NCBI GenBank assembly: GCA_028289375.1
Contig: JANQQK010000060.1
Span: forward strand, 1 to 64,000
DNA length: 64,000 nucleotides
Source: Phycisphaerae bacterium
Lineage (GTDB): Bacteria; Planctomycetota; Phycisphaerae; UBA1845
Direction: 5' to 3'
Position numbers and translations under genes: made by a program. The notes beneath the pieces were generated by a model. It saw only the letters and a list, made by a program, of their open reading frames with translations. It was not told the origin of the DNA and did not search any database. Positions 44,621 to 53,551 of this stretch are shown here, one piece after another. Numbering within the stretch: the stretch's first letter is position 1; each line of letters opens with the position of its first letter.

Positions 44621-47600
44621 ATGACTGATGCAAAGCTAGCGAAAACGGGACAGGAGTCCGCTGCGCCCGATAACGCGCACGACGATGCGCGGACGGATGT
44701 TGTGGCGTCTCATGATCAGGTCGCGGACGTTCTCTCAACCGTCACCGAACGCATCGAGACCATTCAGCGCAGCGTCACCGATTCGTGGAAACAGATCGAT
44801 AACTGGCGCGCTCGCGTCGAAGAATTTGCAGAAAAAGTCGGCCAGCGCGCAGATGAAGTCGACGCCGCGGATGCAGCCGTCCGAGAACGTGCGCAACAAC
44901 TCGACGCCCAAGCCAAACAGCAGCAAGACAACGCCACCGCGCTCACCGAACGCGATCAGTCCCTGCAGCAACGCCTGCAGCAGCTCGAACAGCAGCAGAA
45001 AGACCTGCAGAATCAGGCATCTGAAATCGAGGGTGCACGGCAGAAGCTCCAGTCCGAGAACGAACAAATCGCCAGTGCGAAGTCCAAACAGCAGTCCGAC
45101 GCCCAGAAGCTCGCCGACCGCGAATCATCACTCAAGAAGGAACTTGCCAACCTCGAGCGCATGAAAACGGACTACGCCGCGCGCGATCGCGAGTGGTCCG
45201 AACGCAACGCCAAGCTCGAAGAACGTCAGAAGAAAATCACCACAGCAGAGCAGTCCGTCGCCCAGCGCGAATCCGGGCTTGAGTCCAACAACGCCAAACT
45301 CGCCGACTCACAGAAAGCACTGGCCGACCAACAGAAGAAGCTGAACAGCGACGTCGAAACACTCAAGGCCCACAAAGCCCAACTCGACAAGCAAGCCGAA
45401 GAGCAGAAGAAGCAACACGAGCAGTCCAAGCAGGAAAAGGCCGCCATCGGTCAAGCCAATCAGCAACTCGATGCGCGAACGAAGGAGATTGAGTCACGAT
45501 CGGCCAAGCTCAACGAGCATCAGCAGGGACTCGAGAACACGGCCAGACAGCAGCAGCAAACCGCCGCCAAACTCGAGAAGCAGCAAGAGGACAACGAAGC
45601 GACAAAGCAGTCGCTCGAACAGCAGGCGATCGACATCGCCAAACAGAATCAGCATCTCGAACATCAACGAAGCGAACTGCTCAAGTTCAAGCAGCAACTT
45701 GAGTCTGATGGTCAGAAGCTGGACGATCAGCGCAAGCGTCTCGAGGCCGACACCAAACAGCACGCCGCCAATACCCAGCAACTCCAGGCCCGCAGCCAGG
45801 AATTGGATCAGAATGCCAAGTCCCTCGATCAGCGCCAGTCTGAGCTGACCAAACAACAGCAGTCGCTCGAATCGGCAAGCAAGGAGCTGGACGCGCAGAA
45901 GTCTGCGCTGACCAAGCAACATGAGCAGGTCACTGCCGCCGCTCAGTCGAACAAGGATCGCGAAGCGCAGCTATCCGCCACCCAAAAGAAGCTCGATGAG
46001 CAGAGTGCCCAGCTTCGCGAACAGGCCAAGAAGCAGGAATCCGACAACGCCGCCCTGCAGCAGGAAAAGGCCAAGCTCAACGATCGTGCCCAAAGTATCG
46101 CCGCCGGCGAAACCGAAATCGCCAAGACGAAGCAGGCCATCGAAGCTGATCGCAAAGCGCTCGACGAACACAAGTCCAAGCTCGCCGACGAAAGAAAGCA
46201 AGTCGAACAATCTCGGAAATCCGTCGCGGACGAAACCGCGAAGGTCACCCAGCGCGAACAGAAACTCGTCGAGCGATGTCAGCAGGTCGACAAGCAGTCT
46301 GCCGATCTGGCCAAAAGGTCAGCCGATCTCGACAAGCAAACCGCAGGCGTCGCCGATCAGCACAAGCAGTTGCAGCAACAGCAACAGTCGCTCGAGAAAA
46401 CTGCGAACGACCTGAAACAACAGGAAGCCCAAGCTGCCAAGAAGCAAGCGGATCTACAGGCCACCGCAAAGAAACTCGAACAGCAGCACGCAGACCTCAA
46501 GAAGCAGGCGGATGCGGTTGCCGAACAGCAAAAACACGCCGAGAAACGCGAAGCCGCTGTCCAAACAGCTGGCCAGAAAGTGCAGACCGAGCGGCAGGAA
46601 TTGTCGCAGCACCGTGACAAGCTGCGTCAGCAGGCGTCCGAACTCGACGCCCGAAACGAGAAGCTACAGTCACAGCATGCCGAGCAACAGAAGCTGCAAG
46701 CCGACCTGACGCAATGGAAGCAGCAGGCCGAGCAGGAAAGGAAGCAACTCGACGCCGCCAAGTCCAAAGTGGTGTCCGACACCGAGCAACTGCGTAAGGA
46801 ATCAGGACGTGTAGAGGCTGAGTCGAAGAAACTCGCCGAGCAACGCGAGAGTGTCGGCCGCGATCAGGAGCAGGTGGCAGAGTTGCGGCAGAAACTCACC
46901 GCCGACCGTGAACGAATCGACAGCGAACGCAAGCAGTTTGAAGACGCCCGCCAGCGCTTCCAGAAGGAAGTCGACCAGAGTCGCGACGAAGGCGAACGCT
47001 ACGCTGCCGAGCGCGAAATGCTCCAGTCCGAACGCGAACACATCGCCACCGAGCGATCGCAACTCAGCAGCGAGCGCGCCGAAATCGACAAGGCGCGCGC
47101 TCAAACCGAAGCACTCCAGCAACGCATTCGCGACGAACGCGAGGAAGTCAAAGCCGCACGCCTTGAAATCGAACAGCAGCGGCAGGCGATCGAATCAACC
47201 AGCGAGAAACTTGCCGAGCAAAAGGCCGAAGCAGACACCGAATCACAACGCGTGCAGGCGTTGAGCGAAAAGCAGAATGCCGAACTTGCCCAGCTCAAGT
47301 CCGAGCGTGAGGAACTGGCGGAAAAACGCCGTCAGATCAAGCTTGATCAGCAACGACTCGCCGACGAACGCGCCGAACTCGACGGAGAACGCGATCGCCT
47401 GACGTCACAGGTCGGCGAGCATCAGGACGAAGCCACGCAACTCGCCACCGAACGTCAACGCCTCGCGGCCGAGCGCGAAAAGCTGCAACTGCAACGCGAC
47501 GAACTGTCGGCCAAGCTGGAAAAGTCAGCAAGCGACCAGGCCACGCTCGAAGTCGAACGCGAGAAGGTCGAAGCCGACGCACGGCAGTTGGCTGACCGCG

Positions 47601-48754
47601 TGACCGAACTCGAAGCCGAGCGCGAAAAACTACAAAGCGAAAACAGCAAACTGCAGGCATTGAAGGACGACCTGCAGCAACAGCAGTCGACGCAGCAATC
47701 CGAGACAGCCGCCATCGCCGAGCAGCGACAAGAGGTCGAACAGCAGCAGGCTACGATCAAGCAGTTGCGTGCAGAGGTTGAATCCAAAGAGGAGCAACTC
47801 CGGAAGCAAACGGACGAGCTTGAATCACAGCGCAGGCAACTTGACGAACAGGCCGACGAACTCTCCAGGAAACAGAGTGAGGCGGCCAAGTCCGAAACGT
47901 CGGTCACCGAGCAAAGTCAGGCGCTCGAATCGCAACGGTCTGACATCGAGGAGCAACTCCGCGCCGTCGCCGAACGGGAGATGGCGCTGACGAGTGAGAG
48001 ACTCGCGTTCGAAACGGAACGAAAGATGCTCGAGGAGCATTGTCAGACACTGCAGCAGCAGGTTGCCGAATTTCAGGAAGGCGGCGTCGAGTCAGCCGAG
48101 TCTGATCAGAAGGCCGCCGCACGGAAGGCCGAGGTCGAGAAATGGGCAGAGGAGCTGTCCTCAGAGCGCAAAGCGCTGGAACAATGGCGTGATGATCTCG
48201 ACAAACACCGCCTCGCGCTGGAAGAACTCCAAACCACGATCACGCAGCAGCAAAACGAGATCGGCGAAATGACCAGCCAGGTTGCCGCCGCTGCCGAGGA
48301 AACGACAAAGCTGGTTGAAGGGTCCGAGCAGAAAGCAGAAAAGAGCGACACACAGGGACGAACGACCCCTACAGCGAAGAAGCAGGATCCCAAGGAGTCC
48401 TCCAGCCCGGTTGAGACTGGCGGCAAAGACAATAAGCCCAACGCCACCCCCAAGCCCAAAAAGATGCGGAAGAAGTCGGCCAGCGAGACTGTGCCGACGC
48501 CGAAGTCTGCTTCCAGAAAGCGCGTCGAACCAGAAGCCGCACCCGCTGACACAAAGGCCGAAACGCCTCCAGCCGACGACGATATTCTTGCCGGTCTCGA
48601 CGAGGAAACACTCGACAAACTACGCATGCTCCGTCGCATCAAGGGACCATCCAAGAGCGACGCCGATCTGCTCAAGATCATCGAGCAGGAGCAGGAACAA
48701 CCCGACCCATCAGGTCAGGGTAAGAAGAAGTGGTGGAAATTCCGCGGGGAATGA
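44621..48754 (+). CDS. Giant coiled-coil protein (1377 aa)
   Basis: Almost the whole protein (about 40-1240) is one coiled coil rich in Gln, Lys and Glu with heptad periodicity (for example LQQRLQQLEQQQKDLQNQ). It would be over 150 nm if extended. No P-loop or hinge of SMC type is present, so it is not an SMC protein. From about 1250 a Lys/Pro/Thr-rich linker follows, then an acidic-to-basic conserved-looking tail (DEETLDKLRMLRRIKG, KKKWWKFRGE). It has no signal peptide and should be cytoplasmic. It is divergent from the GTPase operon, and the tail layout matches the 291-residue coiled-coil protein, so it may form a filament or scaffold for that system. Nucleotide repetition gives spurious ORFs in other frames. 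Confidence 0.85.
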   Translation: MTDAKLAKTGQESAAPDNAHDDARTDVVASHDQVADVLSTVTERIETIQRSVTDSWKQIDNWRARVEEFAEKVGQRADEVDAADAAVRERAQQLDAQAKQQQDNATALTERDQSLQQRLQQLEQQQKDLQNQASEIEGARQKLQSENEQIASAKSKQQSDAQKLADRESSLKKELANLERMKTDYAARDREWSERNAKLEERQKKITTAEQSVAQRESGLESNNAKLADSQKALADQQKKLNSDVETLKAHKAQLDKQAEEQKKQHEQSKQEKAAIGQANQQLDARTKEIESRSAKLNEHQQGLENTARQQQQTAAKLEKQQEDNEATKQSLEQQAIDIAKQNQHLEHQRSELLKFKQQLESDGQKLDDQRKRLEADTKQHAANTQQLQARSQELDQNAKSLDQRQSELTKQQQSLESASKELDAQKSALTKQHEQVTAAAQSNKDREAQLSATQKKLDEQSAQLREQAKKQESDNAALQQEKAKLNDRAQSIAAGETEIAKTKQAIEADRKALDEHKSKLADERKQVEQSRKSVADETAKVTQREQKLVERCQQVDKQSADLAKRSADLDKQTAGVADQHKQLQQQQQSLEKTANDLKQQEAQAAKKQADLQATAKKLEQQHADLKKQADAVAEQQKHAEKREAAVQTAGQKVQTERQELSQHRDKLRQQASELDARNEKLQSQHAEQQKLQADLTQWKQQAEQERKQLDAAKSKVVSDTEQLRKESGRVEAESKKLAEQRESVGRDQEQVAELRQKLTADRERIDSERKQFEDARQRFQKEVDQSRDEGERYAAEREMLQSEREHIATERSQLSSERAEIDKARAQTEALQQRIRDEREEVKAARLEIEQQRQAIESTSEKLAEQKAEADTESQRVQALSEKQNAELAQLKSEREELAEKRRQIKLDQQRLADERAELDGERDRLTSQVGEHQDEATQLATERQRLAAEREKLQLQRDELSAKLEKSASDQATLEVEREKVEADARQLADRVTELEAEREKLQSENSKLQALKDDLQQQQSTQQSETAAIAEQRQEVEQQQATIKQLRAEVESKEEQLRKQTDELESQRRQLDEQADELSRKQSEAAKSETSVTEQSQALESQRSDIEEQLRAVAEREMALTSERLAFETERKMLEEHCQTLQQQVAEFQEGGVESAESDQKAAARKAEVEKWAEELSSERKALEQWRDDLDKHRLALEELQTTITQQQNEIGEMTSQVAAAAEETTKLVEGSEQKAEKSDTQGRTTPTAKKQDPKESSSPVETGGKDNKPNATPKPKKMRKKSASETVPTPKSASRKRVEPEAAPADTKAETPPADDDILAGLDEETLDKLRMLRRIKGPSKSDADLLKIIEQEQEQPDPSGQGKKKWWKFRGE

Positions 48755-48788
48755 TCTGCGTGAGGTCTGCGAGCGTGAACGGCGGGAG

Positions 48789-49601
48789 TCATTCGCCGTT
48801 GCGGGCGTCCTCAAAGGCACTGAAGTCGTCGAGGTCGATGTCGTCATCGATATCAAAATCGAACGCAACGCAACCGTCGGTGAGTTCATCGTTCTCGTTG
48901 CCGGTGGCACAATCCTGCAGGCGACCGAAGTCGAGCAGATCCAGATCATCATCACCGTCACCATCGCCCAGCTGAGCTGGGATCGTGCGGACTTCCGATG
49001 CTCCAAGCGTCCCCTTGATATCGCATCCAGCCACGATGCCCGATGCGACAGCAGTCACGGAGAACTGACCAAGTTCCTCGGGGATGGAAACCATCGTCAT
49101 GACGCTTGGGCCGAGCACGCGGAAGCGAAAAGTCGTCACCAGCAGTCCGTCCGGCGTAGCCAACGCAGGGCCTGGTCCGAATGGCGGCGGTGCCAACTGC
49201 TGATACGCATCGAAACGGCAATCGCCATCATTGCCGGGTACCTCGCCAAACGGCGCGTTCAAACCATCCAATCCGGAGTCATTGGGAAACAGTGTGTCCA
49301 GCCATTCGTACGGACCGTTGTCGACGTTCCCGAGAAGTTGGAGTTTCTCCGGATCCCACTGCAGCAAGATTTGCAGCGCGGACATTGGCTCATTGGATAT
49401 CCCGTCTGCGGAGACAGCGAACAGATCAAGGTCGATCGTGTCGCCCACCATGGCCATGCTCTCATCGGAACGCCATTCGAGGTTCACCCGATTCGAAATG
49501 TTCTCGCAGAGTTGGGCTGACGCGGTGGACGCAGCGAGTGCGACACCGGCCAATCCACATGCGATGGATCGCATGCAGCGTTGGGTCAGGTTGTTTTGCA
49601 A
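48789..49601 (-). CDS. Exported cohesin-like/dockerin-like protein
   Basis: A 270-residue secreted protein. The start is the TTG 49601 (GGGAG ten bases upstream) or the ATG 49574 without a clear site; either gives a signal peptide ending TASA. The mature part is a beta-sandwich like a cohesin (SALQILLQWDPEKLQLLG, LLVTTFRFRVLG). The C-terminal 60 residues resemble a type I dockerin: DGDGDDDLDLLDFGRLQDC and DFDIDDDIDLDDFSAFE, two EF-like loops with Asp at the calcium positions. It converges with the giant coiled-coil gene 34 bp away. Probably part of an extracellular assembly with the next three genes, which have related modules. Confidence 0.8.
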   Translation of the reverse strand: MQNNLTQRCMRSIACGLAGVALAASTASAQLCENISNRVNLEWRSDESMAMVGDTIDLDLFAVSADGISNEPMSALQILLQWDPEKLQLLGNVDNGPYEWLDTLFPNDSGLDGLNAPFGEVPGNDGDCRFDAYQQLAPPPFGPGPALATPDGLLVTTFRFRVLGPSVMTMVSIPEELGQFSVTAVASGIVAGCDIKGTLGASEVRTIPAQLGDGDGDDDLDLLDFGRLQDCATGNENDELTDGCVAFDFDIDDDIDLDDFSAFEDARNGE

Positions 49602-50356
49602 GATTGAGTGACTCCCGCCCCGCCAAGTATTACCGGACCAAACCGCACACATGAGACACAAGCGGTGCGAACCGATCCGGCGTGATGAATCTTTCCCCGA
49701 CGAGCGAGTATAGGCGGGCAGGACGCACCAATGCAAGGTCCGTGACCAGCTTGGGGCGATTTGAGTCCACACGAGCCGGGCGATCAAGAGGGCCCCGTGG
49801 TTCATGCTGGTTTTCATCGCTGCTTTAACCGGGCGGGGAAGCCGGGATCTTGGGTCTGATCTGGACCGCAAGGTCCCGAAAACGCCAACACCGGGTAAGG
49901 CAAATGATTGCGTCCGAATCGGTCAATGAGTGCGGACGTGTATCGGCGGCCGATGATGTCGAATCTTGAAAGTAACCCACGATCGTGGTACACTTCGCAG
50001 TGGCGGAAGAAGGCGTAACTCCAAGTTCTTGGGGCTGGTTGTGGCGTTATTCCGAGATGTCCGGCGAATGCAGGCGGTCGTTTGGGTGAGGCCCATCGGG
50101 GTGGCCGGCATTTTTGGAACGAACCATTTCTTCAAGTTTCAGTGGAATTCGCTTGGCATTTCCGCCATTTCGCCCGTCGCAGCGGCAGGCTGGTCATCGT
50201 GGTCCGGCATGCGTGCGTGTGTGGGTTCAGAAGCGTGGTGAAATGGGCGTGGGTTGTCTCTCGGCAATCTGATCTTCAAGAGGGTACATGGACACAGCGT
50301 ACAGGTTCGCGTTGGACTGCGTGAACCGACCAAGTTCAGGGAAAAGGACGAAAGAA
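49602..50356. other. Divergent 755-bp intergenic region
   Basis: No gene is supported. Small frames on both strands lack family-like sequence. A strong sigma70-type promoter is at 49966-49994, so the plus-strand gene would have a leader of about 355 nt. Minus-strand promoter elements of the cohesin-like gene were not identified. Confidence 0.6.
49966..49994 (+). promoter_or_regulatory. Sigma70-type promoter with extended -10
   Basis: TTGAAA (49966-49971) and TACACT (49989-49994) are exactly 17 bases apart, and TGG directly before the -10 makes it an extended type. It faces the 939-residue protein gene, whose ATG is at 50357. The long leader may carry regulation. Confidence 0.6.
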
Positions 50357-53176
50357 ATGCAAAGTCGGATATGGCTTGGCCTGTTGGCGTTGGTGGTGTT
50401 CGTCGGCGCGCTCGGTACGACGCCAGTCGTGGCGCAGGAATTCTGCTTCAACGGGGTCGATGACGATGGCGATATGCTCGTCGATTGTTTCGACGACGAT
50501 TGCTGGGGTGACCCAGTATTCTGCTGTGGCGATGGGACGTTTATCTGTGACCCCATCGAGTTGAGCACCTGTTCCTGCCCGCAGGATTGTTCGGTTACCG
50601 ACCCTGATCAGGAAGAGGTTCGGTGCGAAGACGGGTTCGACAACGACTGTGACGGCCTCATCGATGGCTGCGATCAGGATTGTGTCGTGCTCGTGGAGAC
50701 ACGTTGTGGGGACGGTGTCGACAACGACTGTGATACGCTCTTTGACTGTGATGATCCCGATTGTGTGAATGCGCCCCAGTGCTGCGTTGTGTCGGAACCT
50801 GGAACGGAGTTGACCTGTAACGACGGATTGGACAACGACTGCAATGGCGACGTGGACTGCGACGACGCCGCGTGCGCTTCGCTTCTGGTTTGCACATGCC
50901 CGCCACCCATGGGTAGCGGGACATGTGACCCCACCGAAAATCCGTGTAGCTGTCTTCCTGATTGCGGTTCTCCCGAAAACATGGGCGAGGTAACTTGTGA
51001 CGACGGCATCGACAACGACTGTGATGGCTTGTTTGACTGTGATGACGTTGATTGCTTTGACGCGTGTTGTGGCAATGGTTCTTTGGATCCGCTGGAGGAG
51101 TGCGATGACGGGCCTGGCAATTCGGATACTCTGCCCGACGCCTGCCGTACCGATTGCACTGAGGCGACTTGCGGTGACGGAATAATCGACACGGGTGAGG
51201 ACTGCGACCTTGGCCCTGCGAATTCGGACGATCCCGAAGCCACCTGTCGCACCGACTGCACCTTCCGCCGTTGCGGCGACGGTATTTGTGACAGTGGGCC
51301 ATCAATGGAGAACAACTGCAACTGCGCAGATTGCATCGACGTCGACGAGGGCGACACCGAAGTCAGTTGCGCCGATATATTCGATAACGACTGTGATGGA
51401 CTTCTCAACTGCAGCGACCCGGACTGTTTCGCCAGTCCGGACTGTTGCGGTGATGGCATTTGTCGCCCGGGTGAGAATCAGTGCAGCTGCCTGGCTGACT
51501 GCGGTGCGACGGTCGAAGATCCGGAGGCCACTTGCGATGACGGTCTGGACAACGACTGTGATGGCGATTTCGACTGTGATGACGTGGATTGTCACGGAAC
51601 GCCGGAATGCTGTGGCAATGGAATTCAGGACACGATCGAGGAATGCGACCTGGGATTGGCCAATTCCGACGATCCAGGGCTTCCCGGAGCAACCTGCCGT
51701 ACGGATTGCACCTTCGCAACGTGCGGAGATGGGATTACCGATGTGGGTGAGGAGTGCGACGGAGCGGATGATTTGTCGTGCCCCGGTGGATGTAATTCCA
51801 TGTGCGAGTGCCCGCCTTGCGGTGACATTGGATGTGCCGTCGACATCAGATTTACCGCTCCCGCGCAGGTGACGCTGAACGAGGAGTTCGAAGTGACCTT
51901 GCGGATCAATTCGATCACGGGCGTTGCTGAACCATTTAGCGGCCTGAGTGCCGTCATCATTTGGGATCCGACGGTTTTTGAGTTCATCGAGTACATTCCC
52001 GACACCGAGTTCGCGTACCCGTACGAATTCCTTGGCGCTGGTTTGCCGGACGATTCCTCTGGCGATGGATTCAACGATACTTTTGCTGACGGGGATGCGT
52101 ATTTCCAGGCATTGTCACAGCTTCCGCCAAATCCGCCGGCCATCGCACCCGTTGGGGCTGGCCTGATTGTGGCCAAGTTCCGCTTCCGCGCGATCGGTGA
52201 AGGTGGTGCCTCGGAAATCGGCTTCCGCCGCGACCTTTTCTCCGCCGTGACGACTGCGGTCACCGACGAAGCCGTGGCTGGAATCAGTATTCTCGATACG
52301 GCGAACCCGATCTCGATCACGGTTCCGTGCAATGAGTGTGCGTGCACCTTGGACGAGAATTTCGATCCGCTGCCCGGCATTAGCGTCTGCATGCATGAAA
52401 CGTGTGACTTCGCAGGAGGCTGTACGTCGTTCCAGGTCGGCTATGGCGATCTTGTTGAGCCATTCTTGTTGCCGCCGCTTGTGCAGACCGACGACATTCT
52501 CTGTGCCGTTGCGGGCTTTGGCAGTTACTGTGTTTGTCCAAACGCAGATATTGCGGGCTGTGTTGCCAGCGGACTTCCGATCGGCACAAACGACATCCTC
52601 GCGGTCGTGGAGGCTTTCGGTGGTGCCAATCCATGTGGTTGTCCTGTGTTCCCGCAGGCTGCGGCAGCCAGTAACGCAAATCAGGTCGGGGCGATCCACA
52701 TGGTGAGCGATGACAAGCCGGCAGTGGTCGAGTTGCAACCTCGCTCGCGCGTCGTACGCCCCGGTGAAGTCGTCGAGATTGACGCCTTCGGCCGAGGGTT
52801 TACGGCAGTAACTGGTTTCGAACTGGCGGTTGCCGCCAGCGAAATGCGACTCGGAACGGTCACCCTCGACCATGTCGCCGTGGACACACTGCGATCGAAC
52901 TATGTCTTCCGAGATGTGGACCATGTTCCGCTGACGGATATGGAATTCGGGCGTATCGGCAGCGCATCCCTTGGCGGAGCGGTCCATGCATCGAAATCGA
53001 GCCCCGTGTACCTCGGTACATTCACGTATCGTGTCAGCGATAATGCCGTAGGCTCGATCCGTTTCGGCGTGGACACGCATCTGAGTGCATTCTGGAAATC
53101 GTCCATTGAGGAACACCGGATTCAGACCGCTGACGACGTCGTCATCATGGTCACCGTCGAGAAGCCAAGCCGATAG
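50357..53176 (+). CDS. Exported Asp/Cys-rich repeat protein with cohesin-like and dockerin-like modules
   Basis: A 939-residue secreted protein. ATG 50357 is preceded by AAGGA; the signal peptide ends TPVVA. The first half holds about six units of the type CDDGIDNDCDGLFDCDDVDC, like the putative metal-binding motif of MopE (copper-binding) proteins, alternating with Myxococcus-type Cys repeats (CGDGIIDTGEDCD). Next comes a cohesin-like sandwich (nt about 51840-52320, SAVIIWDPTVFEFIEYI). Then a duplicated dockerin-like module (52442-52645: LVQTDDILCAVAGFGSY and NADIAGC plus IGTNDILAVVEAFGG) and a final cohesin-like domain with YVFRDVDHVPLTD and the end HLSAFWKSSIEEH. Calcium or other metal binding is likely. 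Function inferred to be structural or adhesive. Confidence 0.8.
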   Translation: MQSRIWLGLLALVVFVGALGTTPVVAQEFCFNGVDDDGDMLVDCFDDDCWGDPVFCCGDGTFICDPIELSTCSCPQDCSVTDPDQEEVRCEDGFDNDCDGLIDGCDQDCVVLVETRCGDGVDNDCDTLFDCDDPDCVNAPQCCVVSEPGTELTCNDGLDNDCNGDVDCDDAACASLLVCTCPPPMGSGTCDPTENPCSCLPDCGSPENMGEVTCDDGIDNDCDGLFDCDDVDCFDACCGNGSLDPLEECDDGPGNSDTLPDACRTDCTEATCGDGIIDTGEDCDLGPANSDDPEATCRTDCTFRRCGDGICDSGPSMENNCNCADCIDVDEGDTEVSCADIFDNDCDGLLNCSDPDCFASPDCCGDGICRPGENQCSCLADCGATVEDPEATCDDGLDNDCDGDFDCDDVDCHGTPECCGNGIQDTIEECDLGLANSDDPGLPGATCRTDCTFATCGDGITDVGEECDGADDLSCPGGCNSMCECPPCGDIGCAVDIRFTAPAQVTLNEEFEVTLRINSITGVAEPFSGLSAVIIWDPTVFEFIEYIPDTEFAYPYEFLGAGLPDDSSGDGFNDTFADGDAYFQALSQLPPNPPAIAPVGAGLIVAKFRFRAIGEGGASEIGFRRDLFSAVTTAVTDEAVAGISILDTANPISITVPCNECACTLDENFDPLPGISVCMHETCDFAGGCTSFQVGYGDLVEPFLLPPLVQTDDILCAVAGFGSYCVCPNADIAGCVASGLPIGTNDILAVVEAFGGANPCGCPVFPQAAAASNANQVGAIHMVSDDKPAVVELQPRSRVVRPGEVVEIDAFGRGFTAVTGFELAVAASEMRLGTVTLDHVAVDTLRSNYVFRDVDHVPLTDMEFGRIGSASLGGAVHASKSSPVYLGTFTYRVSDNAVGSIRFGVDTHLSAFWKSSIEEHRIQTADDVVIMVTVEKPSR

Positions 53177-53203
53177 GTTCGGGCGAACACCTTCACCAAC
53201 ATC

Positions 53204-53241
53204 AAAGGCTGACGGGTCAGCGTGATCCGTCAGCCTTTTTT
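53204..53241 (+). terminator. Rho-independent terminator after the 939-residue protein gene
   Basis: AAAGGCTGACGG (53204-53215) pairs perfectly with CCGTCAGCCTTT (53227-53238) with an 11-base loop, and a run of six T follows. It ends the 50357-53176 transcript. Confidence 0.9.
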
Positions 53242-53345
53242 CGTGCATGACGCCTGTGCACGGCGATGAACGATTTGCGTTCGCTCTGCCAGGAAATCGT
53301 TCATTTTCGATGCCACCGCGTGTCCTGGGATTTATCGGACGACGA

Positions 53346-53374
53346 TTGCATCTGCGCTCGACGTCTGATATAGT
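53346..53374 (+). promoter_or_regulatory. Sigma70-type promoter of the 2185-residue protein gene
   Basis: TTGCAT (53346-53351) and TATAGT (53369-53374) are 17 bases apart; TGA before the -10 gives an extended type. It lies about 180 bases before the GTG at 53552. The rest of the 375-bp gap (53177-53551) holds only the terminator of the previous gene. Confidence 0.65.
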
Positions 53375-53551
53375 GCGTGCAATGCTCGGAGGGTTGCACG
53401 AGCATCATTCTGGGGACGCGGTATCCCGAGGGAACTTTCACGGGTAGGAACATCACTCAATCATCACGTGCGTCATCAGCACCATGCGACGACGCCGAAG
53501 GCCTGAGTCTACCCGCATCATCAGACAAAGCGTGAAAGGAAAGGATCGCCT

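Noticed and set aside
44621-48754. SMC or Rad50-like ATPase
   Set aside because: Very long coiled coil but no Walker A, ABC signature or hinge; only a charged tail at the C terminus.
50101-50240. Further sigma54 promoter upstream of the 939-residue protein gene
   Set aside because: TTGGCAT at about 50152 has no GC at the required ten-base spacing.
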